Below, piece by piece: positions 25,947-33,242 of a stretch of 33,988 nucleotides of DNA. The stretch comes from a virus: the IMG/VR virus record IMGVR_UViG_3300037189_014651, positions 1 to 33,988 of that record; one strand, 5' to 3'. How positions within the stretch are numbered: position 1 is the first letter of the stretch; each line of letters begins with the position of its first letter. The position numbers and the translations under genes were made by a program. The notes beneath the pieces are model-generated. The model was not told the DNA's origin and ran no database searches. It saw only the letters and a program-made list of their open reading frames with translations.

Positions 25947-27599
25947 GATCATCCAGGCGTTCGCCGACGACGACCCGCCGCGGCCACCGCCGATGCCCGC
26001 GTCCTCTTCGTTGATGCGCAGCGCCTCCTGCGCCGCAAGCCGCGCTTTGGCGCGTGCGGCCCACCATGCGAGCAGCACGGCGTCGCCCTTATCGGGGGAG
26101 CGCTTCAGGCGCTTGCGGATCTGATCCTTCTCCTCGATGAGCACGCCCGACGGGGTCACTTCAAAGGAAGCCGCAGCGAGATCCTCGATCGTCTCTTCGT
26201 CCACGTCGAGCTCGAGGCCGTCGCCATATTCGGGGTCGAGCGCTTCGCGGAACGCCCAGTACAAAGCGGCGCGCATGTTGCGCATCGTGAAGGCGCCGCG
26301 CCGGGCGACCATCTTCGACGCCTTGGCGAAGTTCACGCCGTAGGCCGTCTGCTTCATCGATTTCGTGAGCGTCGTGAGAACGTCGCCGCCCCAGCCGCCC
26401 GTGAGATCGACCGCAACGACCGGCTTGTCGGCCAGATAGCGCACCGACGCGCCGGCGATCGCGGGCCCGTCGATCGTGATCGAGCCCGGCATGGTGATCG
26501 GCGTCGTGAATCGCACCTCAGCGCAGGCGGCGATCGCGGTCTTGTCCGCGTCCTTGCCCCCTTCCCGGCCGGACACGTCGATGCCGACGCCTGTCACGGG
26601 GCGTTTGACGTGGCTGTTCTTGACGGCGCGGGCCTGGGCGGCGCGCAGCCAGGCGAGCGGGATCGCGCGGGCAAGATCGTCGCCCGCCTCTTCGAAGGCC
26701 TCGTCATCGGTCGCCGGGTATTCGCGCTTGAAGGCCTGGCAGATCACGTCCGGATCCAAGCCGCGCGCCGAGGCCATGTCGCGGTTCTTGCGCCATGCCC
26801 AATAGGTGCGCTCGCGCAACAGCGACAGGCGATCGGCGTATTCGGCGAAGGCCTTGGGCGGCGCCCAATCGTCCGGGGGCGTCGCGACGTATTCTTCGTG
26901 GATGAACCAGGGCACGAAGATCGCGATGTAGTCACTCTGCCCGCGTTTGGCGGCCTTCCACATGGCGTGGAAAGTGTCGCCTGGACCCGCGCTTGTGCTT
27001 TCTAGGATCACCTCGGTGTCGGGCGCGAGCGGCACCGCCTCAAGCAGGCCCTGCAGGTTGGCGTCGGTGTTGGGCCAGTACGCGAATTCGGACCCGTGCA
27101 GATACTGCAGCGTTTCCGAGCGGCCGACGGGATTGCCGCCGGCGGTCGCGACCTTGTAGCCGCTGTCGAGGACCGGAAACGTGAGCTCGTTGGCGTTGCT
27201 GGCGCCGGTCTCCGGCCGCATCTCGGGCATGCAATTGTCGTGGAACCGCTTCGTCATGCCGAAAAGATTCGAGGTCGCCGGCTGCTCGTGCGTCAGGATG
27301 AAGGCCCGCGCCCCGCGGCGGTTGGTGACCTTATGGTAAAAGCGCGCGCCGACGTAAGTTGACACGCCCTGTTGTCGCCCTTTGCAGCACAGCGCCCGCA
27401 CATAGCCCTTTTCGCGCTTCTGCTTATCTAATCGCTCATGCACGAACCGCTGGCTCGCATTGAAGATCAGCGGCTGGGGATCGCCTGTCTTCGGACGAAT
27501 GACGAGACAGACCTCAGCGTAGGTCGTGAGATCTGCAGCGAGGAAGTCAAAATCCTCGTCGGTCCAATCGTCCTCAGTGGGCGCGCTCGAGGACGTCAT
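25941..27599 (-). CDS. terL: Terminase large subunit
   Basis: 552 residues, ATG at 27599 inside the end of the small subunit gene. The N-terminal ATPase has GRQQGVST (74-81) as Walker A, YLHGSEFA (166-173) as the Walker B region and VILESTSAG (198-204) as the coupling motif. The C-terminal RNase H-like nuclease shows GIDVSG (Asp341), VAVDLTGGWGG (Asp398) and PDKGDAVLLAW (Asp506), the expected acidic metal ligands. The enzyme cuts concatemeric DNA and pumps it through the portal encoded next. Length and motifs are complete. Confidence 0.93.
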   Translation of the reverse strand: MTSSSAPTEDDWTDEDFDFLAADLTTYAEVCLVIRPKTGDPQPLIFNASQRFVHERLDKQKREKGYVRALCCKGRQQGVSTYVGARFYHKVTNRRGARAFILTHEQPATSNLFGMTKRFHDNCMPEMRPETGASNANELTFPVLDSGYKVATAGGNPVGRSETLQYLHGSEFAYWPNTDANLQGLLEAVPLAPDTEVILESTSAGPGDTFHAMWKAAKRGQSDYIAIFVPWFIHEEYVATPPDDWAPPKAFAEYADRLSLLRERTYWAWRKNRDMASARGLDPDVICQAFKREYPATDDEAFEEAGDDLARAIPLAWLRAAQARAVKNSHVKRPVTGVGIDVSGREGGKDADKTAIAACAEVRFTTPITMPGSITIDGPAIAGASVRYLADKPVVAVDLTGGWGGDVLTTLTKSMKQTAYGVNFAKASKMVARRGAFTMRNMRAALYWAFREALDPEYGDGLELDVDEETIEDLAAASFEVTPSGVLIEEKDQIRKRLKRSPDKGDAVLLAWWAARAKARLAAQEALRINEEDAGIGGGRGGSSSANAWMIG

Positions 27600-28239
27600 C
27601 TGACGACGCTCCCACGGTCTGATCCCTGCGATCGCGCACCAGCTGCAGGCGCTTCGTGCGCTCGCTCACGCGGCTCTCATGCTGGACGGTTCCGCTGTGC
27701 TCGACGCTCACCCGCTCGCCGTAGAGCGCCGGGAGCACCTTGGCGGCGATCCATTTGCGGTGGTCGACGCGAAGCTTTGAACGCGCGATGTGCTCCTGAT
27801 TGACCTGCGTCACGATGCGGCCAGCCTCGGTTTCGTGCTCCATCCAATCGTTGGAGGCGTCGTCGACGATGTCGGTGATCTCGTCGACCATCGCGTGGAT
27901 CCCGATCTCGCGCGCGCGTGCGTATCGAGACGAGAGCCCGTCGATGTCGTCCAGCGCCCACGTCAGAAACGTCGCGCGGCGAACGCCGACCGTGTCGCAG
28001 GCTTGGCGCATCGAGCGGCCGTCGGCGATGAGGCTGAGGATCGCGTCCGCATCAGAACGCGAATAGCGCCGGCGATCGGCGTCCAGCACCTCGGGCGTGG
28101 GGATGGCGGTGATCGCCCGCGCTTGATCTTCCTCTTTGGCGATCGCATCGCGTTTCGCGCGGTTTGCGGCGCGCTTGGCCTCTTTGGCCGGGTCGGCCTT
28201 GGGCGTGCGCTTGCGCGGCGGCTTCTTGGCGGCGCTCAT
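27574..28239 (-). CDS. terS: Terminase small subunit
   Basis: 221 residues, ATG at 28239 in an ATGA overlap with a 52-aa gene. A Lys/Arg-rich N-terminal tail (residues 1-40) is followed by a helix-turn-helix region (LIADGRSMRQACDTVGVRRA). Then comes a helical oligomerisation region with YARAREIGIHAMVDEITDIV and HIARSKLRVDHRKWIAAKVL, ending LYGERVSVEHSG. This order matches Sf6-type small terminases, which recognise the packaging site and form a ring. It overlaps terL by 26 bases. Confidence 0.88.
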   Translation of the reverse strand: MSAAKKPPRKRTPKADPAKEAKRAANRAKRDAIAKEEDQARAITAIPTPEVLDADRRRYSRSDADAILSLIADGRSMRQACDTVGVRRATFLTWALDDIDGLSSRYARAREIGIHAMVDEITDIVDDASNDWMEHETEAGRIVTQVNQEHIARSKLRVDHRKWIAAKVLPALYGERVSVEHSGTVQHESRVSERTKRLQLVRDRRDQTVGASSDDVLERAH

Positions 28240-28394
28240 TGCGTCGCCCCCACCTGCCGCCTGGCGCGCTGCAGCGCATAGGCGCGCTTGTAGTTCGTCG
28301 TCCAGGGCAGATCCTCTTCACGGGGGATCAGGAGGCCCTTGGCGATGAGATCGCGGCGCACGCTGTTCGCGTCGAGCATTTCAGTCAGACGCAT
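28236..28394 (-). CDS. Small hypothetical protein (52 aa) upstream of terS
   Basis: A 52-codon frame, MRLTEMLDANSVRRDLIAKG and onward, ending GATQ. It exactly fills the space between the 85-aa gene, whose stop it overlaps, and terS, with which it makes an ATGA overlap. The product is charged and helical, with LIPREEDLPWTTNYKRAYAL in the middle. The translational-coupling layout is what makes it credible. Function unknown. Confidence 0.65.
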   Translation of the reverse strand: MRLTEMLDANSVRRDLIAKGLLIPREEDLPWTTNYKRAYALQRARRQVGATQ

Positions 28395-28638
28395 CGCTGC
28401 CTCCTGCGGGCTCAAGCATGAAGGTTGAGGTGGGATCTGCGGAAAGGTCTGCCGCGAGCGACGCGAACGCCGGCGGCGACCATTCGATCGGCCAGATCGG
28501 CCAGCGCGCTGCGGACCAGTGGTAGCCCGCGGGCGGCGACCAATCGATGAGGACCGTGACGTCGTCGCGGGTCAGGCCCTCGGGCATTTTGGTGATGCCT
28601 GCAAACGGGTTCAGGGCGGTGAGCTTGTAGTCGATCAT
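28381..28638 (-). CDS. Hypothetical protein, Trp-rich (85 aa)
   Basis: The ATG at 28638 overlaps the upstream stop (ATGA). The sequence holds five Trp in a 22-residue stretch, with WSPP occurring twice (residues 33-36 and 53-56), and an acidic Ser/Asp tail. No membrane segment and no family recognised. It is part of the chain of coupled small genes leading into the terminase genes. Confidence 0.6.
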   Translation of the reverse strand: MIDYKLTALNPFAGITKMPEGLTRDDVTVLIDWSPPAGYHWSAARWPIWPIEWSPPAFASLAADLSADPTSTFMLEPAGGSDASD

Positions 28639-29078
28639 CGCGCTAGGGCCTTCTTCTCGGCGCGCTCGGCGAGCACGCGCTCAGTGGGTGTCGGGCGCTG
28701 GGCCGGCGCCTGGGAACTGTCGCTCTCCGCGCGGGCCAGGAGCAGCTTGCGCAGGTCGTCGCGCCCGCTGGCGAGCTCATAGCCCTCCATGATCACGGTT
28801 CGGATCGTGATCGTGGGGTGGCTCTCGCGCAGCTTGCGGCGCACGTTGCTCATATGGCGCTGCAGAGCCTCGACCTGATCGGGCGCGACAAAGCCGGTCG
28901 CGGCCAGGATTCGCAGGATGCGCGTCTCCGAAACCGTGAAACCAGGCGCACGGTGCGCGCCATCGCCTCGCCTCCCCTCGGCCCACGCGACGCGGCGCGA
29001 CAGATCCTGATTGGCGGCGCGCAAACGCGCGATTTCGGCGACGGCGTCGTCGATCGTGGGAGGCGCGTCAGTTTGCAT
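28635..29078 (-). CDS. PhoB/OmpR-type winged-helix regulator without receiver domain (147 aa)
   Basis: The ATG at 29078 follows GGAGG. Residues about 9-35 form a short coiled coil (DDAVAEIARLRAANQDLSRR). Residues 46-104 resemble the C-terminal DNA-binding domain of response regulators: ETRILRILAATGFV, a helix with HMSNVRRKLRESHPTI, then IRTVIMEGYEL, comparable to the conserved HISRLRKKL...I.TVRGVGYRL end. No phospho-acceptor domain precedes it. It could activate the packaging and head genes that follow; that is an inference from position. The C-terminal 40 residues are charged linker. Confidence 0.65.
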   Translation of the reverse strand: MQTDAPPTIDDAVAEIARLRAANQDLSRRVAWAEGRRGDGAHRAPGFTVSETRILRILAATGFVAPDQVEALQRHMSNVRRKLRESHPTITIRTVIMEGYELASGRDDLRKLLLARAESDSSQAPAQRPTPTERVLAERAEKKALAR

Positions 29079-29277
29079 CGAGCGCCTCCATAGCGTCGGC
29101 GGCTTTGTCGATGCGCTGCAGCTTGCCCAGCACGATGTTGTAGGTCAGGCCCAGCGCCTTGCCGATCTTGCGATAGGATAGGCCATCGATGTCGCGCATG
29201 CGCAGAGCGCGGATGTACCGCTCGTCTTCCAGTCTTTCGGCGCTTTTCGGGCCGTTGTAGGCGAAGGGGTCGATCAT
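29068..29277 (-). CDS. Small helix-turn-helix protein (69 aa)
   Basis: 69 residues. RYIRALRMRDIDGLSYRKIG followed by KALGLTYNIVLGKLQRI is a sigma-region-4-like helix-turn-helix, with GLSYRKIGKALGLTYNIV as the likely DNA-binding element. It overlaps the next gene by 11 bases and starts next to the previous gene's TAA stop. It may be a DNA-binding or packaging-site protein; no target can be read from the sequence. Confidence 0.65.
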   Translation of the reverse strand: MIDPFAYNGPKSAERLEDERYIRALRMRDIDGLSYRKIGKALGLTYNIVLGKLQRIDKAADAMEALDAN

Positions 29278-29279
29278 GA

Positions 29280-29654
29280 TTAGGCCGCCGTGCGTTTGAC
29301 GATTGCTGAGGCGAGATCGCGGATGCCCTGCGACAAATCTTTGATGTCCGAGCGCATGCGCTCAAAATCGGCGCGCACACGCTCAAACTCAGCCTCGAAC
29401 CGACGCTCGAAATTGCTCATGCGCTCGGTCAAAGGCGCGATCTGCTCAACCTTGGGCGTGTGGCGCTCGAGCTCTCCGACGCGCTGGACAAGGCCCGCTT
29501 CCGCGATCTTCTCGAGATCCACGCGCGCTGAGGTCACGCCTTCGCGCAGGGAGCGAAGTTCCGCCTTCAGCACGCCCCAAACCACGCCGAAGCTGCCGAC
29601 GGTCATGATCGCCTGGATCAGCAGTTCGATCGGGACGACCACGGTTCCGGGCAT
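29280..29654 (-). CDS. Membrane-anchored coiled-coil protein (about 124 aa)
   Basis: The ATG at 29654 (or the GTG one codon earlier) follows GGGGA. Residues about 6-28 (VPIELLIQAIMTVGSFGVVW) form one transmembrane helix. The remainder is charged heptad-type helix with ERRFEAEFERVRADFERMRS. This topology is common to small phage membrane proteins, including some lysis-associated ones, but there is no lysin gene beside it in the window. Function unknown. Confidence 0.65.
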   Translation of the reverse strand: MPGTVVVPIELLIQAIMTVGSFGVVWGVLKAELRSLREGVTSARVDLEKIAEAGLVQRVGELERHTPKVEQIAPLTERMSNFERRFEAEFERVRADFERMRSDIKDLSQGIRDLASAIVKRTAA

Positions 29655-29812
29655 CACGCATATCCCCGATGGCAGTCCGGCCGCTTCGATCCAATGCTCG
29701 CTGTGGGTGCGGTCGTGTGCCGGTGCATCGTGGGAGGTTCGCGGGATAGAGTTAACGGGCCATCACTATCCGTCCGTATCGGGACAATCAGAAGGCTACC
29801 AGAGCGACATTT
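29655..29812 (-). other. Intergenic gap with an inverted repeat
   Basis: This 158-base gap is one of the longest non-coding stretches in the right half. On the minus strand GGATAG and CTATCC flank 16 bases containing GTTAAC. A weak TTGTCC lies 12 bases before GATAGT, too short for a standard promoter. No gene above 25 codons is credible. Confidence 0.35.
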
Positions 29813-30019
29813 TCAGCGCGGCGCCGGGGCCTCCTGCCACGCTCCGCAGAAATCGGTGTAGCGAACGATCGGCCACGCCGTGACGGGCTCGCCTTGAACC
29901 ACCAACAGCACGGGCGGCGAAATGCGGCATTGGCCGCCGTCAACCGCGTATGGGTTCAAGGCTTCAAACGGGCTTTCCGGAGCGAAGTGCGCGCAGGACT
30001 TGCAGCGTGTGGTGGTCAT
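29813..30019 (-). CDS. Small zinc-ribbon-like protein (68 aa)
   Basis: 68 residues with Cys at 6, 9, 31 and 58 (CKSC, GGQCRIS, DFCGAW), a spacing that suits one zinc site. It starts MTTTRCKSCAHF. Such short C-x2-C proteins with a following aromatic are frequent among phage early-region hypothetical genes. It lies 15 bases after the replication-initiator-like gene. Metal binding is inferred from the cysteines only. Confidence 0.6.
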   Translation of the reverse strand: MTTTRCKSCAHFAPESPFEALNPYAVDGGQCRISPPVLLVVQGEPVTAWPIVRYTDFCGAWQEAPAPR

Positions 30020-30034
30020 CGTTGTGCCTGTGAG

Positions 30035-31066
30035 TTAGCGCGCGATCGGCGCGGCCGGCGCGTGTTCGACGGGCTTGCCGTCCGGCCAGCACCATTGGCC
30101 GTTGATGCAGATCTGGTCGCGCTCTCGCCAGCCGGCCGGATCGTGAGCCACGCTGGCTGCGAGCGCGGCCTCGACGGCGGCATCGAGCTTGCCGTTGAGG
30201 AAAACCTGGGCTTGGCAGGTGCGTGGCTTCCAGGGGCCAGGATCGGCGTCCGTGACCTTCGTGTTGGCGAGGTAGGTCTGGGCCGCGAGCATCAGCGTGT
30301 CGGCGCTATAGCGCTCTCGGGCGGCTTTCCAGCGGGCCGCGGACGTGGGCTTGTCGGAGTTTGCGCGGATCGCCTGCGGCCAGCGTTTCCAGTAAACCTC
30401 GAACTCGTCCGTGTACGGCGCTTTCGCCTTCGGCTTGCGCCTTGGCTTGGGAGGGGGCGCCTCGCTGACGGCGTCGCCGAACAGCCCTGCCCCGCCGGTG
30501 GGGGGGAGATCGGCAGGGGCCAATGAGTGGGTCGTTAGATGGGTCGTTAAATGGGTCGTTATAGGGTGCTCACCCTGTGAGCATGGGGGGGGCTCATCTA
30601 GGTGAGCATGGGGGGTGCTCACCTGGGTGGACACGGGGGGCTCATTACCCGTGCTCACCTGGGTGGGCATGGGGGTGTCCATAGCTGTGGGCACGGGGGG
30701 CGTGCTCATAGCCTTGAGCACGGGGGTGCGCTTCTCCGCGGCATCATCGCCTCGCCCGCTGCCCGCCTGGCACGCGTCGTGAACGATCCGATACTCGTTC
30801 GAAGTCTGCGCAAATGAGCCGTCGCGCGCGCGCGAAATGACCTCGATGTAGCCGAACGTCTGCAGCCTCTTCACGCATCGGCGCGACGTGCTCTTCGGGA
30901 TGAAGAACCGATCTTCGATCTCGGCATACGAGGGGAAGCAGACGCCATGCTTGTCGGCGAAGACGCCGAGCGCATTGAGCGTTCGCAGGTCTCCAAGCGT
31001 CAGGCGTGTGTCGGATGCGGCGCGGGCCGGAATCACCGAATAGCGGGGCTGGTCGCGTTCAAGCAT
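30035..31066 (-). CDS. Replication initiator / replisome organizer-like protein
   Basis: 343 residues from the ATG at 31066, chosen because GGAGGTCGCA precedes it; the upstream extension to 31159 lies inside the previous gene. The N-terminal 100 residues are a winged helix (LRTLNALGVFADKHGVCFPS, then IPKSTSRRCVKRLQTFGYIE). A long Thr/Pro/His-rich linker follows, encoded by repeated DNA (30528-30710). The C-terminal part has DEFEVYWKRWP, SAARWKAARERYSADTLMLA and TCQAQVFLNGKLDAA, a pattern known from phage replication proteins that partner the DnaB helicase. It is encoded just after dnaB, so loading of the helicase at an internal origin is the likely role. Confidence 0.7.
   Translation of the reverse strand: MLERDQPRYSVIPARAASDTRLTLGDLRTLNALGVFADKHGVCFPSYAEIEDRFFIPKSTSRRCVKRLQTFGYIEVISRARDGSFAQTSNEYRIVHDACQAGSGRGDDAAEKRTPVLKAMSTPPVPTAMDTPMPTQVSTGNEPPVSTQVSTPHAHLDEPPPCSQGEHPITTHLTTHLTTHSLAPADLPPTGGAGLFGDAVSEAPPPKPRRKPKAKAPYTDEFEVYWKRWPQAIRANSDKPTSAARWKAARERYSADTLMLAAQTYLANTKVTDADPGPWKPRTCQAQVFLNGKLDAAVEAALAASVAHDPAGWRERDQICINGQWCWPDGKPVEHAPAAPIAR
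30528..30709. repeat. Repeat cluster inside the initiator gene, candidate replication origin
   Basis: Three tandem 12-bp units TGGGTCGTTAGA, TGGGTCGTTAAA and TGGGTCGTTATA (30528-30563) are followed by eight GCTCAC/T elements in both orientations between 30568 and 30709. These include a 7-bp inverted repeat TGCTCA-CCCTG-TGAGCA (30567-30583), a 14-bp direct repeat GTGAGCATGGGGGG (30577 and 30602) and a 24-bp imperfect repeat starting GCTCACCTGGGTGG (30617 and 30653). G-runs of five to eight recur on the plus strand. Lambdoid origins also sit as iterons inside the initiator gene. Confidence 0.6.
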
Positions 31067-31379
31067 TGCGACCTCCAGCTGCCTTGGGCGCCGGCGCAGC
31101 GCGGACGCGGAACAGCGTGTCGTCAACGTCTGTGCCGCCCTGCGCGCTCTCACGCACATCGAGGTAGCCCTTCTCGATCAACCGCAGCGATGACGTCCGC
31201 ACGGAGCGCACGCTGCGGCTCAGCACATCAGCGACCGAACCGTAGCCTCGCACCCATCCGTCGTTGCTGTTGTGGGCCGCGAACACCGCCAGGACGCGGA
31301 CATCGAGGTCGGAGAGGCCTGGGTCATCGACCGCGCGGGATGGGAGCATGGAGAAAACGTGATCAATCGGACCGCTCAT
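31059..31379 (-). CDS. Small winged-helix protein, paralogous to the initiator N-terminus (106 aa)
   Basis: 106 residues, ATG at 31379 overlapping the dnaB stop. Residues about 22-85 (LSDLDVRVLAVFAAHNSNDG, then SVADVLSRSVRSVRTSSLRL and IEKGYLDVRES) align with the N-terminal winged helix of the next gene: L-x-x-x-D-x-R-x-L in helix one, a helix with the S-x-R-S/K-V-R-x-x...L recognition pattern, then GY-x-x-V. The C-terminus is Ala-rich. It overlaps the following gene by 8 bases. It probably binds DNA as a partner or regulator of the initiator. Confidence 0.65.
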   Translation of the reverse strand: MSGPIDHVFSMLPSRAVDDPGLSDLDVRVLAVFAAHNSNDGWVRGYGSVADVLSRSVRSVRTSSLRLIEKGYLDVRESAQGGTDVDDTLFRVRAAPAPKAAGGRNA

Positions 31380-32785
31380 ACGGTGCGCCCTTCAAAGTTC
31401 GAGACTGTGTCTTTTGGCGGATCGAACCGAAGACGTTCGGAACCAACTTGCCCGTGGCGGTTTTTTGCGATGATCACTTCCATCACGCCGCGGCTGGCGT
31501 CGAGGGCGTCGTGCCAGCGGTGGAAGCGGATGTCGAAATCGGCCTTGCTCTCACCCTCTTTGGGCTTGGGCTCGCGCTGACGGAGGTAGTATTCGTCGCG
31601 GTAGCCGAACAGGACGCTATCGGCGTCTTGCTCGATCGAGCCGCTTTCGCGAAGGTCTGAAAGCTGCGGGCGCTTGTCATCGCGCGTCTCCACTTGGCGG
31701 GACAATTGCGAAAGCGCCAGCACCGGCACGTCGAGGCGCTTGGCGAGGTTCTTGAGACCCTGCGTGATCGCCGAAACTTCTTGCGTGCGATTTTCCTTAC
31801 TTCCCGGCACGGTCATCAGTTGCAGGTAATCGACCACGACGAGGTTGATGGCCCCGTAGCGCTGGCGCGTGGCGCGCACCTGGGCTTCCAAATGCGCAAT
31901 CGTCTGCCCGCCAGTCTGATCCACCCGCAAGCCGTGCGGGAAAAGCGCGCGCGCCCCCTGCAGCCGTTCCGGCGACGGGCGATAGTCGGCCATGCGCAGG
32001 TCGGAGTAATTGAAGGCCTGCGTCAGGCGCGAGCCGATGCGCCCGGCAAGCTGCTTGGCCGGCATTTCGCACGACGCAAAGTGGACGATGCCGCCCCGCA
32101 GCGCGGTGTTCACGGCGATGTTGGTCGCAAGGGACGTCTTCCCCATCGCTGGGCGCCCGGCCAGGATGATCAAATCCGACGCGAACAAACCGCCCAACAT
32201 TCGATCGAGCACGTCAAACCCAAACCGCGCCGCCGGCGACATCGGCTTGGCGAGGTCGTCCATGACCATGTCCCAAGCCTCTTGAATCCCGATCGTCGCT
32301 GAATGGCGCGCGGCGCCGACGCCCCGAATGGCGCCCTCGACCAAAGCCGAAATCTCGGAGGACGGCCCGCCCTTCTTGAGCATCGAAAGCGCATCAAGCG
32401 CGATCGATTGGATTTGGCGCCGGCTCGCCATCTCGCGCAGCACGTCGGCATAGTCGATCGCGATCGCGGTCAGGCGCGCGGCCTTGTCCATGAGGCCGAG
32501 CAGATAGAGCGCCCCGCCTATCTCTTCCGCGAACGGCTGCGCAATCCACCACGGTTTGATGGTGACCGGGTCGACCAACTGGCCCGATCGCAGCAGCCTG
32601 CCGCACTCGACCCAAAGTGCTGCGTGCGCGGGGACGTGGAAGTGCGAGCCGTCCAGCTGCGGCAGGCGGTCGATGATGCCGTTTTCAAGCAGCACCGCCC
32701 CAAGAATCGCCTGCTCGGCTTCGATTGAACAGAACGCCGCATCTTGTGCGGCGGGGCCAAATCGCCCTACATGTTGGTCCTGCAC
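31376..32785 (-). CDS. dnaB: Replicative DNA helicase, DnaB type
   Basis: 469 residues, typical DnaB length. The start is GTG at 32785 with AGGA seven bases upstream; a nearby ATG is out of frame and closes after six codons. The N-terminal helical domain starts IEAEQAILGAVLLENGIIDR. The RecA-like motor has GRPAMGKTS (210-218) as Walker A, VVVDYLQLM (326-334) as Walker B, LSQLSRQVE and SDLRESGSIEQDAD, all classic DnaB motifs. It unwinds DNA at the phage fork and is followed by the initiator-like gene. Complete and apparently functional. Confidence 0.95.
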   Translation of the reverse strand: MQDQHVGRFGPAAQDAAFCSIEAEQAILGAVLLENGIIDRLPQLDGSHFHVPAHAALWVECGRLLRSGQLVDPVTIKPWWIAQPFAEEIGGALYLLGLMDKAARLTAIAIDYADVLREMASRRQIQSIALDALSMLKKGGPSSEISALVEGAIRGVGAARHSATIGIQEAWDMVMDDLAKPMSPAARFGFDVLDRMLGGLFASDLIILAGRPAMGKTSLATNIAVNTALRGGIVHFASCEMPAKQLAGRIGSRLTQAFNYSDLRMADYRPSPERLQGARALFPHGLRVDQTGGQTIAHLEAQVRATRQRYGAINLVVVDYLQLMTVPGSKENRTQEVSAITQGLKNLAKRLDVPVLALSQLSRQVETRDDKRPQLSDLRESGSIEQDADSVLFGYRDEYYLRQREPKPKEGESKADFDIRFHRWHDALDASRGVMEVIIAKNRHGQVGSERLRFDPPKDTVSNFEGRTV

Positions 32786-32824
32786 ATGATCCTCACAGGT
32801 TAGTGCCTTTCTCGGAAGTGAATT

Positions 32825-32856
32825 GACGGGGCGGCCGTGGCAGCGGGCGCCCCGTC
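32825..32856. terminator. Strong hairpin in front of dnaB
   Basis: GACGGGGCG and CGCCCCGTC form a perfect 9-bp stem with a 14-base loop, eleven bases after the upstream gene's stop. On the minus strand AATTCACTT follows, so the U-tract is poor. It may act as a partial terminator or an mRNA processing/stability element before dnaB. Confidence 0.45.
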
Positions 32857-32866
32857 CTCGTTTGGG

Positions 32867-33241
32867 TCAGTCGTCAGCCGTCGCGGCGAGGAACAACTTC
32901 TCGCGCAGCGCGTAGCCCATGAGCGGCCAAATCTGGCGAATGGCGTCCTCGCGCGCGAACTTGCGGCCGAGCTCGGCGTTGAAGTTAACGGCGTCCGCCG
33001 GGGCGGACTTACCGATGATCGTGAAGCCGTTCTTGAGCACGATGATGTGGATGGTGAGCAGCCCAAGAGTGTCGAAAACGTCCTCTGGGATGTTGTCCTC
33101 ATAGCGCGCCGCCAGACAGGCTCTTGCGCCGCTGAAGGCGAACTCCACCATGATGTTCGCCTCGATGTCGGCCAGCGACACACGCGTCGTGTGTGACACC
33201 GCCACCGCAGCGGCCTCTGCCTCTGATGCCTCTATGCTCAT
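32867..33241 (-). CDS. N4 gp49 / Sf6 gene 66 family protein
   Basis: 124 residues, ATG at 33241 after AAGGAG. The core LLTIHIIVLKNGFTIIGKSA, followed by FNAELGRKFAREDAIRQIWP and MGYALREKL, matches the conserved region of this widespread phage family (LKNGF.V.G.SA....F..EIGRKIARE.A...IWPLEGY.L...L). The family's function is unknown; it is usually encoded among early genes, as here just before dnaB. The N-terminal 50 residues are Ala/Glu-rich and less conserved. Confidence 0.85.
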   Translation of the reverse strand: MSIEASEAEAAAVAVSHTTRVSLADIEANIMVEFAFSGARACLAARYEDNIPEDVFDTLGLLTIHIIVLKNGFTIIGKSAPADAVNFNAELGRKFAREDAIRQIWPLMGYALREKLFLAATADD

Positions 33242-33242
33242 G

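Noticed and set aside
29655-29734. 25-codon minus-strand frame ending next to the membrane coiled-coil start
   Set aside because: The stop overlaps the next start, as in real genes here, but the peptide is short and featureless and no ribosome site precedes it.
30528-30709. CRISPR-like reading of the repeats in the initiator gene
   Set aside because: Units are 6-24 bp, degenerate, in both orientations and lie inside a coding sequence with no constant spacers.
31064-31159. N-terminal extension of the initiator to 31159
   Set aside because: The extra 31 residues are Arg/Ala/Cys-rich and antagonistic to the overlapping 106-aa gene; the ATG at 31066 has a near-perfect ribosome site.
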